A stretch of 64,000 nucleotides of DNA, from assembly GCF_019443285.1 (NCBI RefSeq), contig NZ_CP080327.1:1116001-1180000 (forward strand), in the 5' to 3' direction. This document shows positions 45,413-55,057 of the stretch, in pieces; positions within the stretch are counted from its first letter, which is position 1; each line of letters opens with the position of its first letter. This stretch comes from Aquisediminimonas profunda. GTDB taxonomy: Bacteria > Pseudomonadota > Alphaproteobacteria > Sphingomonadales > Sphingomonadaceae. Both the position numbers and the translations under genes were made by a program. A model generated the notes under the pieces. That model ran no database searches and had not been told where the DNA came from. It saw only the letters and a list, made by a program, of their open reading frames with translations.

Positions 45413-46686
45413 GCGTCGATGCCGCTCAAGAGAAATTTGGAGCCAATGGCATCCCATACCTGACGCGCAACGCGATTGCGCTCCTGATCATCCTTGCCCG
45501 AATAGCTGAAGTAATATTCTCCCATCGGGTCGCCTGCCTGGCGAATGTAGAGAATGGACAGCGCGCCTTCTTTCCGCGCAATCTCCGCCCGGCGTTTCGC
45601 GTTACCGCGGAAGGCCATTTCGGTCGCGACGCCCGCCCGACGCAGTGCCGCTGCAACGGCAAGGGCCTTGTTTTCAAGGCCAGCTTCCGTTGGAATGACG
45701 GCGACAACCGGGACTTTGATGGGCTGCGATTCGAGCAACATGCCCAATCGTTCAATGCCTGCCGCCCAGCCGACCGCAGGCGTGTGCGGACCGCCCAGGG
45801 CCTCGATCAGTCCGTCATAGCGTCCGCCGCCCAGCACGGTCCCCTGCGCGCCAAGCCGGTCCGTGACGAACTCGAACGCGGTGTGGCGGTAATAATCGAG
45901 ACCGCGCACGAGCCGCGATGCGCGCGTCCAGGCAATACCTGCAGCATCCAACCCCGCTGTCACTGTGTCGAAAAAGTCCCTCGCTTCGTCCGTCAGGAAC
46001 GTATCGATATCGGGTGCGCTGTCGGCGGCAGGCCGATCGCGCGGGTCCTTGCTGTCGAGGATGCGCAGCGGATTCTTGTGCAACCTCTCGAGGCTGTCTT
46101 CCGAAAGATCGGCGCGATGCGTTTCGAAGTGGGCGATCAGTTCGGCGCGCCAGGCCTCGCGCGATCCCGCGTCGCCCAATGTATTGAGCTGCAGCGTGAC
46201 ACCCTCGCTGATCCCGAGTTCCTTGAGCAACTGGTCTGCGAAGCAAAGCAGTTCGATGTCCGCCGCCGGCTCGGCTGCACCGATCACTTCGGCGTCAAGC
46301 TGGTGAAACTGCCGAAAGCGTCCCTTTTGGGGACGCTCGTAACGGAATAGCGGGCCGTGGGTCGCGACCTTCAGCGGAGCATATTGCTGCCACCCCTCGG
46401 TCAGATAGGCGCGCCCAATCCCGGCTGTGAACTCTGGCCGCAGCGTGAGCGAATCGCCGCCCCGGTCCTCGAACGTATACATTTCCTTGGATACGACATC
46501 GGTCGTTTCACCGAGCGACCGTGCAAAAACAGCAGTCGCTTCGAAAACGGGCACTTCGATGCGCTTGAAGCCATAGAGCCTGCGGACGCGATCGAACGTT
46601 TCCACCACATGATGGAAGCGGTCAGCAGTCTCGCCGAGCATGTCCTGTGTGCCACGTATGGGCCGGGGTGTTTCGATTTTCGCCAT
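45409..46686 (-). CDS. hisS: Histidyl-tRNA synthetase
   Basis: Class II synthetase, 425 aa. Visible are the motif 2 region ([33 protein letters not shown]), the histidine-specific signature [15 protein letters not shown] and [14 protein letters not shown]. First gene of the hisS-prfA-prmC cluster. Confidence 0.97.
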   Translation of the reverse strand: MAKIETPRPIRGTQDMLGETADRFHHVVETFDRVRRLYGFKRIEVPVFEATAVFARSLGETTDVVSKEMYTFEDRGGDSLTLRPEFTAGIGRAYLTEGWQQYAPLKVATHGPLFRYERPQKGRFRQFHQLDAEVIGAAEPAADIELLCFADQLLKELGISEGVTLQLNTLGDAGSREAWRAELIAHFETHRADLSEDSLERLHKNPLRILDSKDPRDRPAADSAPDIDTFLTDEARDFFDTVTAGLDAAGIAWTRASRLVRGLDYYRHTAFEFVTDRLGAQGTVLGGGRYDGLIEALGGPHTPAVGWAAGIERLGMLLESQPIKVPVVAVIPTEAGLENKALAVAAALRRAGVATEMAFRGNAKRRAEIARKEGALSILYIRQAGDPMGEYYFSYSGKDDQERNRVARQVWDAIGSKFLLSGIDA

Positions 46687-46734
46687 TGCGGGCGCTCTCT
46701 AGGCGAGCCGAAGCAAAAACGCTACCACTCGGTC

Positions 46735-47373
46735 ATGACAGCTCCCGCCAAGCGCAAGATCGGCAACCGGATTGCCCCTGTCCGTTTCATTGCTTTTCTG
46801 GCTGCATTTGCCCTGTTCGGCGCGGGGATCCAGATCGAGCTGGGGCAATGGCACTATGCCGTGATGGGAGGGTTCGATCTGGCAGCACTCCTGTTCTTCA
46901 TATTGCTGGCGCCGACCCTGCGCGATGGGGAAGCAAGCGCAATCCGGCGACATGCCGCGGAGAATGATGCTAACCGGGGCACGCTTCTGGTGATTTCTGC
47001 GCTTATCGGCGCGGTGCTGCTCATCACGATCGGTGTGGAACTTACGGGCCCGGGCGAGCCCATGGCATCCTTGATCATCGTCACGCTCGGCCTGGCCTGG
47101 GTCTTCGCCAACATGCTCTATGCCCTGCACTATGCCCACCTCTTCTATGGGCAAGGCAATACGGATGGCGGCTTGAGCTTTCCGGATACCGACACACCCG
47201 ATTATCTGGACTTCGTCTATTTTGCCTTCACTCTTGGGATGACATTCCAGACCTCGGACGTTGCGATCAACAGCCGCGCGATTCGCCGGGTGGTGCTGGC
47301 CCAATGCCTGGCCGCCTTCGTCTTTAACATCGGGATCCTGGCCTTCACGATCAACACGCTGGGGAGTCGTTAG
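46735..47373 (+). CDS. DUF1345 membrane protein
   Basis: A 212-aa integral membrane protein of about five hydrophobic helices with the DUF1345 motif DTPDYLDFVYFAFTLGMTFQTSDV near residues 160-185. Function unknown; the motif resembles ion-channel pore loops in a distant way. It is divergent from hisS, and it is the last core-type gene before the tRNA-Val fragment. Confidence 0.88.
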   Translation: MTAPAKRKIGNRIAPVRFIAFLAAFALFGAGIQIELGQWHYAVMGGFDLAALLFFILLAPTLRDGEASAIRRHAAENDANRGTLLVISALIGAVLLITIGVELTGPGEPMASLIIVTLGLAWVFANMLYALHYAHLFYGQGNTDGGLSFPDTDTPDYLDFVYFAFTLGMTFQTSDVAINSRAIRRVVLAQCLAAFVFNIGILAFTINTLGSR

Positions 47374-47393
47374 GCGATTGCCGGAGGAAAAAA

Positions 47394-47442
47394 TGGTGGG
47401 CGTGGCAAGGATTGAACTTGCGACCCCTGCGATGTCAACACA
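47394..47442 (-). tRNA. 3' fragment of a tRNA-Val(GAC) gene, probable att site
   Basis: Read on the minus strand, 47442-47394 gives the right half of a tRNA-Val: the anticodon loop TTGACAT with GAC, the 3' anticodon stem CGCAG, a variable region, a T-arm with a perfect stem around TTCAATC, the 3' acceptor strand ACGCCCA and an encoded CCA. Beyond 47442 the match to the expected 5' half (D-arm and 5' acceptor strand) stops at once. The fragment cannot make a tRNA. A 3' half with CCA is what integrases of the tyrosine family leave as the duplicated attachment site. Confidence 0.85.
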
Positions 47443-48017
47443 CGTGAATGTTAAAGTATGCGGGAAATCTGCCACATTGATCGCGAATTCCTCGACCTTT
47501 TTGGGGCAAATGCCTGCAATTAAGGCGCATTTCACCGGACTTGCACCGGACCGAATCTGTTTGGTTTCAGTTGGCGCCGGTTGAGCGCGTCGACTGTGCG
47601 ACCCTTATCATAAAGTATCGCTGACTTTCCCCACTTCTACTGACCCAGCAGAAACTACCCAAGCTCATGGCATTCCCGGCGGACTTTGCGATTTTGTAAA
47701 ATCAAGAAATTTGGGCCCCAATAAAATCAATTGGTTACCGAGGCACTGTAAAACCTGTCTGGATTGTTGGAACGGCACAAAGCTTAGCCTTCCGCCAAAA
47801 CCCCTCTACAGAAGCGAGGCAAATTCGATTTGGCTGAGTGGCGTTTTGGTACCACCTTGGCTCGATTTGAACCGACCGAATACCGCGAAACTATCGTGAG
47901 CCTTTTGAGAACGTACAGGCATCAATGAGGCCCCTTAGAATGGGGGCAAGACGTTATCCCGTCACTCTACGTCGAACTAAATGAACTAGATTTCTGATGC
48001 AATCATCCCGTTTCCGC
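47443..48017. other. Gene-free spacer at the left end of the island
   Basis: 575 bases with no convincing coding region. A 62-codon open frame at 47711-47899 has no ribosome-binding site and no recognisable domain. The stretch is less GC-rich than the core genes to its left. Nothing resembling an integrase, even decayed, was recognised. Confidence 0.6.
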
Positions 48018-49172
48018 TCAACTTAGGTTGGCGAGAGATTCAACTGCGTAGAGAGCCTCAAGCAGCCGAGACAGGCGAGGATCGCAGGGGAACCAACTCA
48101 GCACTACTATGCGATTAGTGGTGTAGCCGACGCCAAGCCTTCGCGCGGGATCGGCGAAGCCGACCGTACCACCCAGTCCTGGGTGGCCGAAGGAATCCGG
48201 GTTGGCTCCATACGCGCCAATATTCAGTTGAAATCCGGCGGCGTAACGACCCAAACTACCGGTGCTCCGTCCTATGCCGCAAACGCGCTCACGCGTCGCT
48301 TGAAGGAGAGTTTCCTTTCCGATCAATCTTGGCTTCGGATCGCACACCAGCTGAGCATAAATCTGCGCCAGGCTCCGCGCGTTTGCAGTCGCGCCGGAAG
48401 CGGGTTGACCGTTTTTCCGAAAGATTCTCTGATTGGGCCAGTCCCAGTCGATCACGGGATTTGTCATCGAGTCCACGAAGGCCTGTGGATCGGGCGGCGT
48501 AAAGGTTTGCAATGCAGGGGCCGGGTCGCCACAGCTGCCGACATGGCGGTGGTCTTGTTCTGCGTCCAGCCCCATGTAAATGTCCAAACCAAGGGGGTCG
48601 GCGACCTCCTCCGCAAAGAATTGGTGGATCGTTCTCCCGTCAATCCGACGCACGAGTTCGTCCGATAAAACGCCGATTGTCAGCCCATGATAACCCCAAG
48701 TACCCGGCTCAAAATACGGCTTTTGCCTGGCAAGTTCAGCTGCGATCGGGTTATGGGCGTAGTAGTCGAAGATCGTGGCCGGACACCTTGTCGCTACAAG
48801 GCCAGCCTGATGCGACATGAGTTCGCCGACGGTAATTCGCTCCTTGCCACTGGCGGCGAATTCAGGCCAATATTTCGCGACTGGCTCTTCATAAGTAAGC
48901 CGCCCCCGATCGACCAGCATTGCGATACAGATTGCAGCCAGGCCTTTTGTTGCTGAAAAAATCGTGAACAGCGAATCTGAGGCAATTTTAGAAGATTTGT
49001 CGTTGGCGAATACACCACCCCAAAGATCCACTAAAGGTTCACCATCGCGATACACGGCAAATGCGGCGCCAACTTCCAGCCCTGAAGACAGGTTCTCTTC
49101 AAATGCTTCTCGAACGCCCTCATACCCGGGGACCACGGTTCCATGTATCTCTGATGGCTCCATTTGGTTCAC
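48018..49172 (-). CDS. Serine hydrolase, beta-lactamase class C/EstB-type
   Basis: A 384-aa enzyme of the serine beta-lactamase fold. It has the SxxK nucleophile motif SATK at 73-76, the tyrosine motif (Y160-HG in GTWGYHGLTIG) and the later HPGLGGTVGFADP region that replaces KTG. No signal peptide, so it is cytoplasmic like EstB-type esterases, some of which open lactones or cleave esters. Starts at GTG 49172 or ATG 49163. It is the first recognisable gene inside the island, and a hydrolytic step in the neighbouring degradation pathway is plausible. Confidence 0.85.
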   Translation of the reverse strand: MNQMEPSEIHGTVVPGYEGVREAFEENLSSGLEVGAAFAVYRDGEPLVDLWGGVFANDKSSKIASDSLFTIFSATKGLAAICIAMLVDRGRLTYEEPVAKYWPEFAASGKERITVGELMSHQAGLVATRCPATIFDYYAHNPIAAELARQKPYFEPGTWGYHGLTIGVLSDELVRRIDGRTIHQFFAEEVADPLGLDIYMGLDAEQDHRHVGSCGDPAPALQTFTPPDPQAFVDSMTNPVIDWDWPNQRIFRKNGQPASGATANARSLAQIYAQLVCDPKPRLIGKETLLQATRERVCGIGRSTGSLGRYAAGFQLNIGAYGANPDSFGHPGLGGTVGFADPARRLGVGYTTNRIVVLSWFPCDPRLSRLLEALYAVESLANLS

Positions 49173-49399
49173 TTTCTAGCCAACTCAGTTGTCATGGCGG
49201 ATACGACTCTATTTGCTGCAGGTCTTTCTGAGAAAGGCTCAATTCGATCCATGTGGTCCCGCTGTTTCCGGCGCGCGCATGCCCGTCTAGCTGCATCAGT
49301 TGCCCGATGCCTCTGCCCATTCGCGCAGTCTAAGGGCAAAATGTTGAGCGGGTTGCCAGTGACAGTGATAACAGGCAGCCGCTTCATGGTCTTATCCAT
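49169..49399 (-). CDS. Small ORF overlapping the serine hydrolase start
   Basis: A 76-codon frame (starting MDKTMKRLPVITVTGNP) whose TGA overlaps the GTG start of the hydrolase (GTGA). It has no recognised domain, and its C-terminal half is unusually Arg-rich, as in out-of-frame translation. It may be a coupled small gene, or the remnant of a frameshifted larger gene. Confidence 0.25.
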   Translation of the reverse strand: MDKTMKRLPVITVTGNPLNILPLDCANGQRHRATDAARRACARRKQRDHMDRIEPFSERPAANRVVSAMTTELARK

Positions 49400-49622
49400 T
49401 TATCATTCCTTGATTTTGGCATCTGCCCCTTTGACGGGCAATCGCATAAATGTTAAAATGAAGTCATGTTCTCTACTTTAGTTTGTTGCCCTTTCCGGAT
49501 AACATTCGCAATAGCATTATAATTGGCGACGTGGACGCTTGGGAACAAGCCGAGGCCGGACAACAAGTCAAAAGGTCGCTCCGGAAGAGACCGGCTGTAG
49601 GGATATCGAAGGATAAAGATCG

Positions 49623-50015
49623 ATGCTGAAGATGATATGCCATTTCAAGCGCAGGCCAGGCTTGACTCTCGAAGAGATGAAGGATCGCTACGAGAACGGA
49701 CATGTTCCGCTGATCTTAAAAATGTGCCCGCCAGTAATGGATTATCGCCGGAATTACAGAATCGAGGACGGCAAGTTCGATCCTTTCGAGGATGGAAGCA
49801 CCGCGGAGCCGGACTATGACGTGATCACCGAGGTTTGGTTCCGCAATCGGGAAGAGTTCGAGGCCATGGCGGAATTCGTCTCACGTCCAGATATCGCTCC
49901 GGTCATAATTGCCGATGAAGAGCAGTTCATGGATCGGTCGGCGTCAAGGATGTTGTTGTTCGAGGAGTTCTCCACAGATCAAAGCGCGTTTCAGCAGAGA
50001 ACCGATGAGGGCTAA
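49623..50015 (+). CDS. EthD-domain protein
   Basis: A 130-aa protein of the dimeric alpha/beta-barrel EthD family: MLKMICHFKRRPGLTLEEMKDRYENGHVPLI at the start and EVWFRNREEFEAM further on. The family is named for a gene required for ethyl tert-butyl ether degradation; members occur in many catabolic clusters, often without known chemistry. It sits alone between the hydrolase and the dehydrogenase on the opposite strand. The 224 bases after it hold no gene. Confidence 0.82.
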   Translation: MLKMICHFKRRPGLTLEEMKDRYENGHVPLILKMCPPVMDYRRNYRIEDGKFDPFEDGSTAEPDYDVITEVWFRNREEFEAMAEFVSRPDIAPVIIADEEQFMDRSASRMLLFEEFSTDQSAFQQRTDEG

Positions 50016-50239
50016 TTTGCAGCGTCGTGCAAGGTCGATATACGGTTGCTGCAGGCGCAAGCTTCAGCCCATTGGGCGTTAGATCCCAGTATTCTGGGTG
50101 GAATCCAGATTCCTTCGTTTGATCATGTGCGAAGTCGAATGATCGCTGACCTTCTCATCGGAAGCATGTGGCTCAATCGCAACTGAATATAGCTGCCGAC
50201 AAAGGCGCCCATGCATGCAATCATTTTGCGACTTTTAGA

Positions 50240-51082
50240 TTACTGATTCTTCGCAAGGAGATAGGATTGACGCTCGCCGTCAATCTCCCCTGTGAAGCCA
50301 AGAGCGGCTTCGAGCATTCTCAATCGTACATTGCGTGCTTTGGCCGTATCGAGAATTTCCGCAGACTGTTTGATTGCCATTTTGGTGCCAAACCCGCTGC
50401 GGACGTGCTGATCGAAATAGCCGAGATTGTCGATCACAAAGCAGGAACCGCTGCTGATCTTTACCGCCTTGACCAGACTTTCTTCGGGCAGGCCCCAAGC
50501 GCGGGCATAGGCCATTGTCTCGGCAACAGCGAGTCGGGTCACCATCATGATGGCGTTGTTGGCAAGCTTCGCGACTTCGCCTCCGCCCAAGACATCAAAA
50601 TAGAGCGGGCGACCTATCGATTCCAGCAGATCCTTCACTTGGCCTACGTCGTTCTCGCTCGCGCCGGTGAGGACCGAAAGTGTCCCATTCTTCCGGTCTT
50701 CATAGCTTCCGCTCACAGGAGCATCAAATAGCGTTGCACCTACAGTCGCAACCTGTTTTGCCATTTCACCCAGCCACTGCGGAGGTATTGAAGATTGAAT
50801 AATGACCGCCTGGCCCGCTCTCATGTGCGGCACCAGCCCGTCCAGAACATTCCTGACTTGCGCTTCGGGGTCGACACAAATCACAATGACATCAGCTGAG
50901 GCAGCGACTTCCTCTAATGACCCTGCGCCGCGAGCACCCTTCGCGACCATATTATCGATCGCAGCCGTGTTCAGATCGAAGACGACCAGTTTGACACCGA
51001 CTTCAGCGAGGTGTGCTGCTATGCCGCTTCCCATGTCTCCAAGGCCTATGTAGCCGACCACTCCTTTGTATTTGCTGGTCAT
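50240..51082 (-). CDS. Beta-hydroxyacid dehydrogenase (3-hydroxyisobutyrate dehydrogenase family)
   Basis: A 280-aa NAD(P)-dependent oxidoreductase: dinucleotide motif GLGDMG at 13-18, substrate loop DAPVSGSYEDRKNG from about 120, and the catalytic lysine in EVAKLANN (K172). The ATG at 51082 is preceded by GGAG; the frame is open a little further. It lies downstream of the TonB receptor on the same strand. In this cluster it could oxidise a hydroxyacid intermediate; the real substrate is not known. Confidence 0.88.
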   Translation of the reverse strand: MTSKYKGVVGYIGLGDMGSGIAAHLAEVGVKLVVFDLNTAAIDNMVAKGARGAGSLEEVAASADVIVICVDPEAQVRNVLDGLVPHMRAGQAVIIQSSIPPQWLGEMAKQVATVGATLFDAPVSGSYEDRKNGTLSVLTGASENDVGQVKDLLESIGRPLYFDVLGGGEVAKLANNAIMMVTRLAVAETMAYARAWGLPEESLVKAVKISSGSCFVIDNLGYFDQHVRSGFGTKMAIKQSAEILDTAKARNVRLRMLEAALGFTGEIDGERQSYLLAKNQ

Positions 51083-51203
51083 GGGAAACTGCTCCGGAAT
51101 ATGGTTTACCAACTGAAGGCGCGAAACGCCTCTGACGAAGAAGAGGCGGCCGCTCCGATTGGAATGGCTGCCCTGTTGCGGTTAAATCACTTAGTCATCA
51201 TCC

Positions 51204-53621
51204 TCACTGGAACAGCGAGTTCCGAAGCGTGAGCTGGAACATAACCGCGCGCGGCTCGTTTGGCTGCCCGACGAGATCGCCCAGGAAGCCCGAGGAAGTA
51301 CCAGTCCCACTGCCGGTCAGGCCAGCGGCGTTTGCCTCGCTGACGCGCAGGACGTTGGTCAGGTTCTTCCCGATCAGTGCAGCCTCCCAAGCATTGTTTG
51401 ATGCACGCAGTGCGATAGAGGCATTAAACAACCAGGATGATTTCTGATTTGCTCGGGGATCCATCTCAAGCATCGGCTGATAAGAGCTCTTGTAGGCCGC
51501 ATCGGCAGACAGGCTCAAGGTCTTGCCGCCGCTAATCTCCGACTCGTAAGTGGCGCCGATGTTTCCGAACCAGTCGGCCGCACGCAACAGGCGACGGCCA
51601 CTGAGATCCTGGCTTTGGAACGCGCTGATGCCGGTGAAAGGATTTACAACCGGGTTAAGGTTGCAGCCTTGCGCTGGAGTTTGCCCGGTGTAGCACGCCG
51701 CTGTGCGGAAGTCCCCGTAGCGGGCATGGTTCCAAGCCAAGGAACCCCGCAATGACAGCCCTGGAACAGCTTGCGGCCGGAATTCCATCGCCAGGTCGAC
51801 GCCGTAGCTCTTGCCGCCTGTCGCGTTCGTGATCTTGTAGGCGAGAGTGGCACCGTCGAAGGCCGATAACTGCAGTCCATTATATTTGTAGCTGTAAGCT
51901 GCCACATCGAACTTGAGTTGGCGGTCTAGCAGCAAACCCTTTGCGCCGACTTCGCCACCCTTCACATTCGACTGATTATATGGCGCACGGTCAGGCCCGG
52001 TGACATAGCCCCCCGACACGAAACCATGCCTGTAGGTGCCATACAGCATCAGGTCTTCGGTCGGCTTGTATCGAAGTGTCATCTCAGGTGAAAAGTTGTC
52101 GTAGCTAGACCTCGGCTTGGGATAAGTGATCGGTCCCGTAACGGCGTCAACCAGACCTGCATCCACTGCTGTGGCGGAAATTTTCTTGACTTCATGGGAG
52201 TATCTTCCGCCAATGTTGAAATCAACTTTGGACGCGACCTGGAACGTCACCTGTCCAAATACCGAATATGCTTCGGTATCAAGGTCCGTAATCTGATGAT
52301 AGTAGGTTATGGGAATTCCATTCGGAACTTGGAAGAACGCCGCGCCCATGTCGAGCAAGACCAGGCCATGGTCCCGAAACTTGTTGCGTTGATAGAAGCC
52401 GCCGGCCATGAAATTGACAGGGCCGTCATATGAAGATGTTGCCCTAACTTCTTGCGTAAACTGCCGGGTGCGGTTCTTGTCATAAGCGGGGATAAGGGTA
52501 AGTGTCGTCCAACTGACATTGTTGTTGTAGAGATCGGTGCCATAATAATAGGTCGTAACTGATGCGAGAGAGAGGGCATCCCCTACCTGTAGGTTCGCGC
52601 TGTCAATGACGGCAACTTGTCGTTGGGCGCCTTTGGTCGGCCCCTTGATCAGAGGATTCGCTGCCTGTGCCGCCGCGCTGGAGTCACTGTCAACAGTGAA
52701 GCGATCAAGCTTGCATGGCAAGGCTGGTATCGCCGTCTCGAAAAAGGGCCGACCCAAGGGACAAGCAAACATTTGAGCGCTGTTGGCCTGGCCCGAATGA
52801 TTGTCCGACTGTGCATAGGACACCTTCAGAGTGTTGTCGAAGGATCCAGACTCGTAACGTAGCGTGCCTCTGAAGAAATAATCCCTACGATCACCCAGCT
52901 TCTTGTGTGACGAATTTGGGGCGACGTTGCGGAACCAGCCGGACTGATCAGCGGCATAGCCGACAATACGTATGCCCAGTCCGTCGGCGAGAGGCGCAGA
53001 AACCATAGCCTCAACAAACTTTTGCCCGGCATAGGCCTCATATCCGGTCCTGAGGCTTGCTTCGAATTCTCGGCCCGGATTGGCTGAAACAAGCGAAATA
53101 ACGCCCCCGGGGCTGTTCTTGCCATAGAATAGGGCCTGCGGACCCTTGAGCACCTCGATACGTTCAAGGTCATGGAATCCCAGCCTCAGAAGGTTGCCTT
53201 GACTTACTTGGAGACCATCCAGATTGACCGACACTGCCTGGTCCAATGTGGCTGAACTGGTGCCCGAGCCAATTCCGCGCAAATTGACGACTGCTGAATT
53301 AGGACTCGACGAATTTCCGATTGAAAGGCCGGGGACCTGCGTGGCAAGACTGCTGAAAGTCGTGGTCGCATAACGCTCGATCTGCTCGGACGACATGGCC
53401 TGGATCGCAATCGGCACATCGGAAACACGCTCGCTCTGTTTGCGGGCGGTTACCACAATATCCCAGTCGCTGTTGGCCTGCTCTCCCTGTGGCTCACTTG
53501 GTTTCTCAGGCGCGGTCTGAGCCTGTGCAGCGACCGCAAAGGTCGATGTCGTGAGCGCAAGAAAAAGGATTAGTCCGGTTCGTCCGGCCCCGGAATTTCG
53601 ATCGAAAAGTCGTACCATCAT
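51204..53621 (-). CDS. TonB-dependent receptor (catabolic-type)
   Basis: An 805-aa outer-membrane receptor. It has a signal peptide (ending AAQAQTA near residue 36), a TonB box-like DIVVTARKQSERVSDVPIAI, a plug with IEVLKGPQALFYGKNSPGGVISL, and a barrel ending in Phe (LTLRNSLFQ). It belongs to the large sphingomonad group with IVVTARK openings, which take up varied hydrophobic compounds. Being in a degradative island, uptake of the substrate is the natural guess. Its 494-base upstream gap contains a TGACGTCA palindrome (53744-53751). Confidence 0.9.
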   Translation of the reverse strand: MMVRLFDRNSGAGRTGLILFLALTTSTFAVAAQAQTAPEKPSEPQGEQANSDWDIVVTARKQSERVSDVPIAIQAMSSEQIERYATTTFSSLATQVPGLSIGNSSSPNSAVVNLRGIGSGTSSATLDQAVSVNLDGLQVSQGNLLRLGFHDLERIEVLKGPQALFYGKNSPGGVISLVSANPGREFEASLRTGYEAYAGQKFVEAMVSAPLADGLGIRIVGYAADQSGWFRNVAPNSSHKKLGDRRDYFFRGTLRYESGSFDNTLKVSYAQSDNHSGQANSAQMFACPLGRPFFETAIPALPCKLDRFTVDSDSSAAAQAANPLIKGPTKGAQRQVAVIDSANLQVGDALSLASVTTYYYGTDLYNNNVSWTTLTLIPAYDKNRTRQFTQEVRATSSYDGPVNFMAGGFYQRNKFRDHGLVLLDMGAAFFQVPNGIPITYYHQITDLDTEAYSVFGQVTFQVASKVDFNIGGRYSHEVKKISATAVDAGLVDAVTGPITYPKPRSSYDNFSPEMTLRYKPTEDLMLYGTYRHGFVSGGYVTGPDRAPYNQSNVKGGEVGAKGLLLDRQLKFDVAAYSYKYNGLQLSAFDGATLAYKITNATGGKSYGVDLAMEFRPQAVPGLSLRGSLAWNHARYGDFRTAACYTGQTPAQGCNLNPVVNPFTGISAFQSQDLSGRRLLRAADWFGNIGATYESEISGGKTLSLSADAAYKSSYQPMLEMDPRANQKSSWLFNASIALRASNNAWEAALIGKNLTNVLRVSEANAAGLTGSGTGTSSGFLGDLVGQPNEPRAVMFQLTLRNSLFQ

Positions 53622-54115
53622 GTTGCACCTCCCACGGTTGACTTGATGCTGTCATTGCTCTGCAGGGTGGCGACCGGACATCAGATTGTCATTGGTCCAA
53701 TTCCAATACGCACCATTCCTCGATCAACCCTGTAGAGCAATTGTGACGTCATATTCGTTTTTTTGCAACCCCTCTCATAAGACTCATTTTGTTTCTGCGA
53801 TGAAGGGAATTAATCGTGACGCAATGTTGCGTCTGCTCTCAAGAATGCGGTGCTTCGCTGCGTTCCAATTGATGGCGGTTTTCCGTCCTGCCTAACCAAG
53901 AGATCTAGCGTGACACGAAACGGATTTGTTGAGTGATGTCACTATCGCAAAAGAAATTTGTGGTGCGGTGCTCTGCCATGAAGCAAGCTATGAAACGTCG
54001 AGGTAGATGCATGGATCCCTCCAACTCTTGTGAGCGCCACCGCCAATACTACGGGCGAGTCTTTGCATGGCAAATTCGGCACTGCCATTGTGGCGGAACG
54101 ACAAGACAACCAGAA
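53622..54115. other. Gene-free upstream region of the TonB receptor
   Basis: 494 bases with no supported gene. It should contain the promoter of the receptor; the only structure noticed is the 8-base palindrome TGACGTCA at 53744-53751, and a T-rich stretch after it. Confidence 0.55.
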
Positions 54116-55057
54116 TCAATTTTCTAAGACGAACCGCAATTCGCCGTTACCGTCGTCCGGCATTATGAAACCGTTGAGTTCATTGATAATGTCCCAATTG
54201 CGCGCGACGTCTTCCGGAGTAGATGGTTCCTGAATTGATCCCTGCCATCCTTTGGCACTGCCAATGAAATTGCGCGCAAAGCGACCTGCGATAGCGGAAT
54301 AGATCGACCTCGTCACATTGCACTGCTCGCTAACCAGAAAAAGCGCGAGCGGCGTCACGAATTCTGGCGACATCGCCGTCTGAAGTTTCGCCATGGCTTC
54401 GAGGACTGACCGAAACTCTTCATCAGGGACTGCATCCGACGTTGCCATGCGGGTCAAAGCGCCTGGAGAAATTGCGTTGCTCATGATGCCATACTCACGG
54501 CCCTCAATTGCAACGGCATTCATAAGCCCGATGACCGCACCTTTTGCAGCTCCATAAAATGACAATCCCGGCAAACCATAGAGACCGGCAGTCGAAGTGG
54601 TAAAGACGATGCGCCCATAATTTTCTGCCCGCATTGCCGCATAGGCTGGTTGAGTGACGTAAACGGCACCGTGCACATGTGTCGCAAGCGTCAGCTCCAG
54701 CTCCCCAACCGTTCCTTCGGTAAATCGCCTCTGCCTTAAAATTCCAGCATTGTTGATCAAGATGTCGAGCTTACCAAATTTATTGAGAGCAGTGCGCACG
54801 ATAGCTTCGCCTCCCTGCGGGGTCGCCACGCTTTCGTATGATGCCACGGCAACCCCACCGGCAGAACGTATTTCCTCAACCACGGCATCGGCACTCGCTC
54901 TTGAACTCCCGGTTCCGTCGACCTGTCCTCCAAGGTCATTTACCACAACCGATGCACCGCGCTTGGCCAATGCCAATGCATGTGCACGCCCAATGCCGTT
55001 TCCCGCTCCAGTGACAATCGCTACGCGTCCATCGAATCGAATTTCATCAACCACCAT
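54116..55057 (-). CDS. Short-chain dehydrogenase, MFE-2/HSD17B4-like
   Basis: A 313-aa SDR with TGAGNGIG at 16-23, NNAG at 102-105, and catalytic Ser155, Tyr168 and Lys172. The stretches GRAHALALAKRGASVVVNDLGG and ESVAT match the dehydrogenase domain of peroxisomal multifunctional enzyme 2 (3-hydroxyacyl-CoA dehydrogenase). It therefore may oxidise a 3-hydroxyacyl-CoA. The start at 55057 fits the family; earlier codons of the frame do not. Confidence 0.86.
   Translation of the reverse strand: MVVDEIRFDGRVAIVTGAGNGIGRAHALALAKRGASVVVNDLGGQVDGTGSSRASADAVVEEIRSAGGVAVASYESVATPQGGEAIVRTALNKFGKLDILINNAGILRQRRFTEGTVGELELTLATHVHGAVYVTQPAYAAMRAENYGRIVFTTSTAGLYGLPGLSFYGAAKGAVIGLMNAVAIEGREYGIMSNAISPGALTRMATSDAVPDEEFRSVLEAMAKLQTAMSPEFVTPLALFLVSEQCNVTRSIYSAIAGRFARNFIGSAKGWQGSIQEPSTPEDVARNWDIINELNGFIMPDDGNGELRFVLEN

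Noticed and set aside
47385-47584. Plus-strand ORF reading VARIELATPAMST
   Set aside because: This is the familiar spurious translation across the antisense of a tRNA gene; here it simply reveals the tRNA-Val fragment.
47711-47899. 62-codon frame in the island spacer
   Set aside because: No ribosome-binding site, no recognised domain, composition like non-coding DNA.
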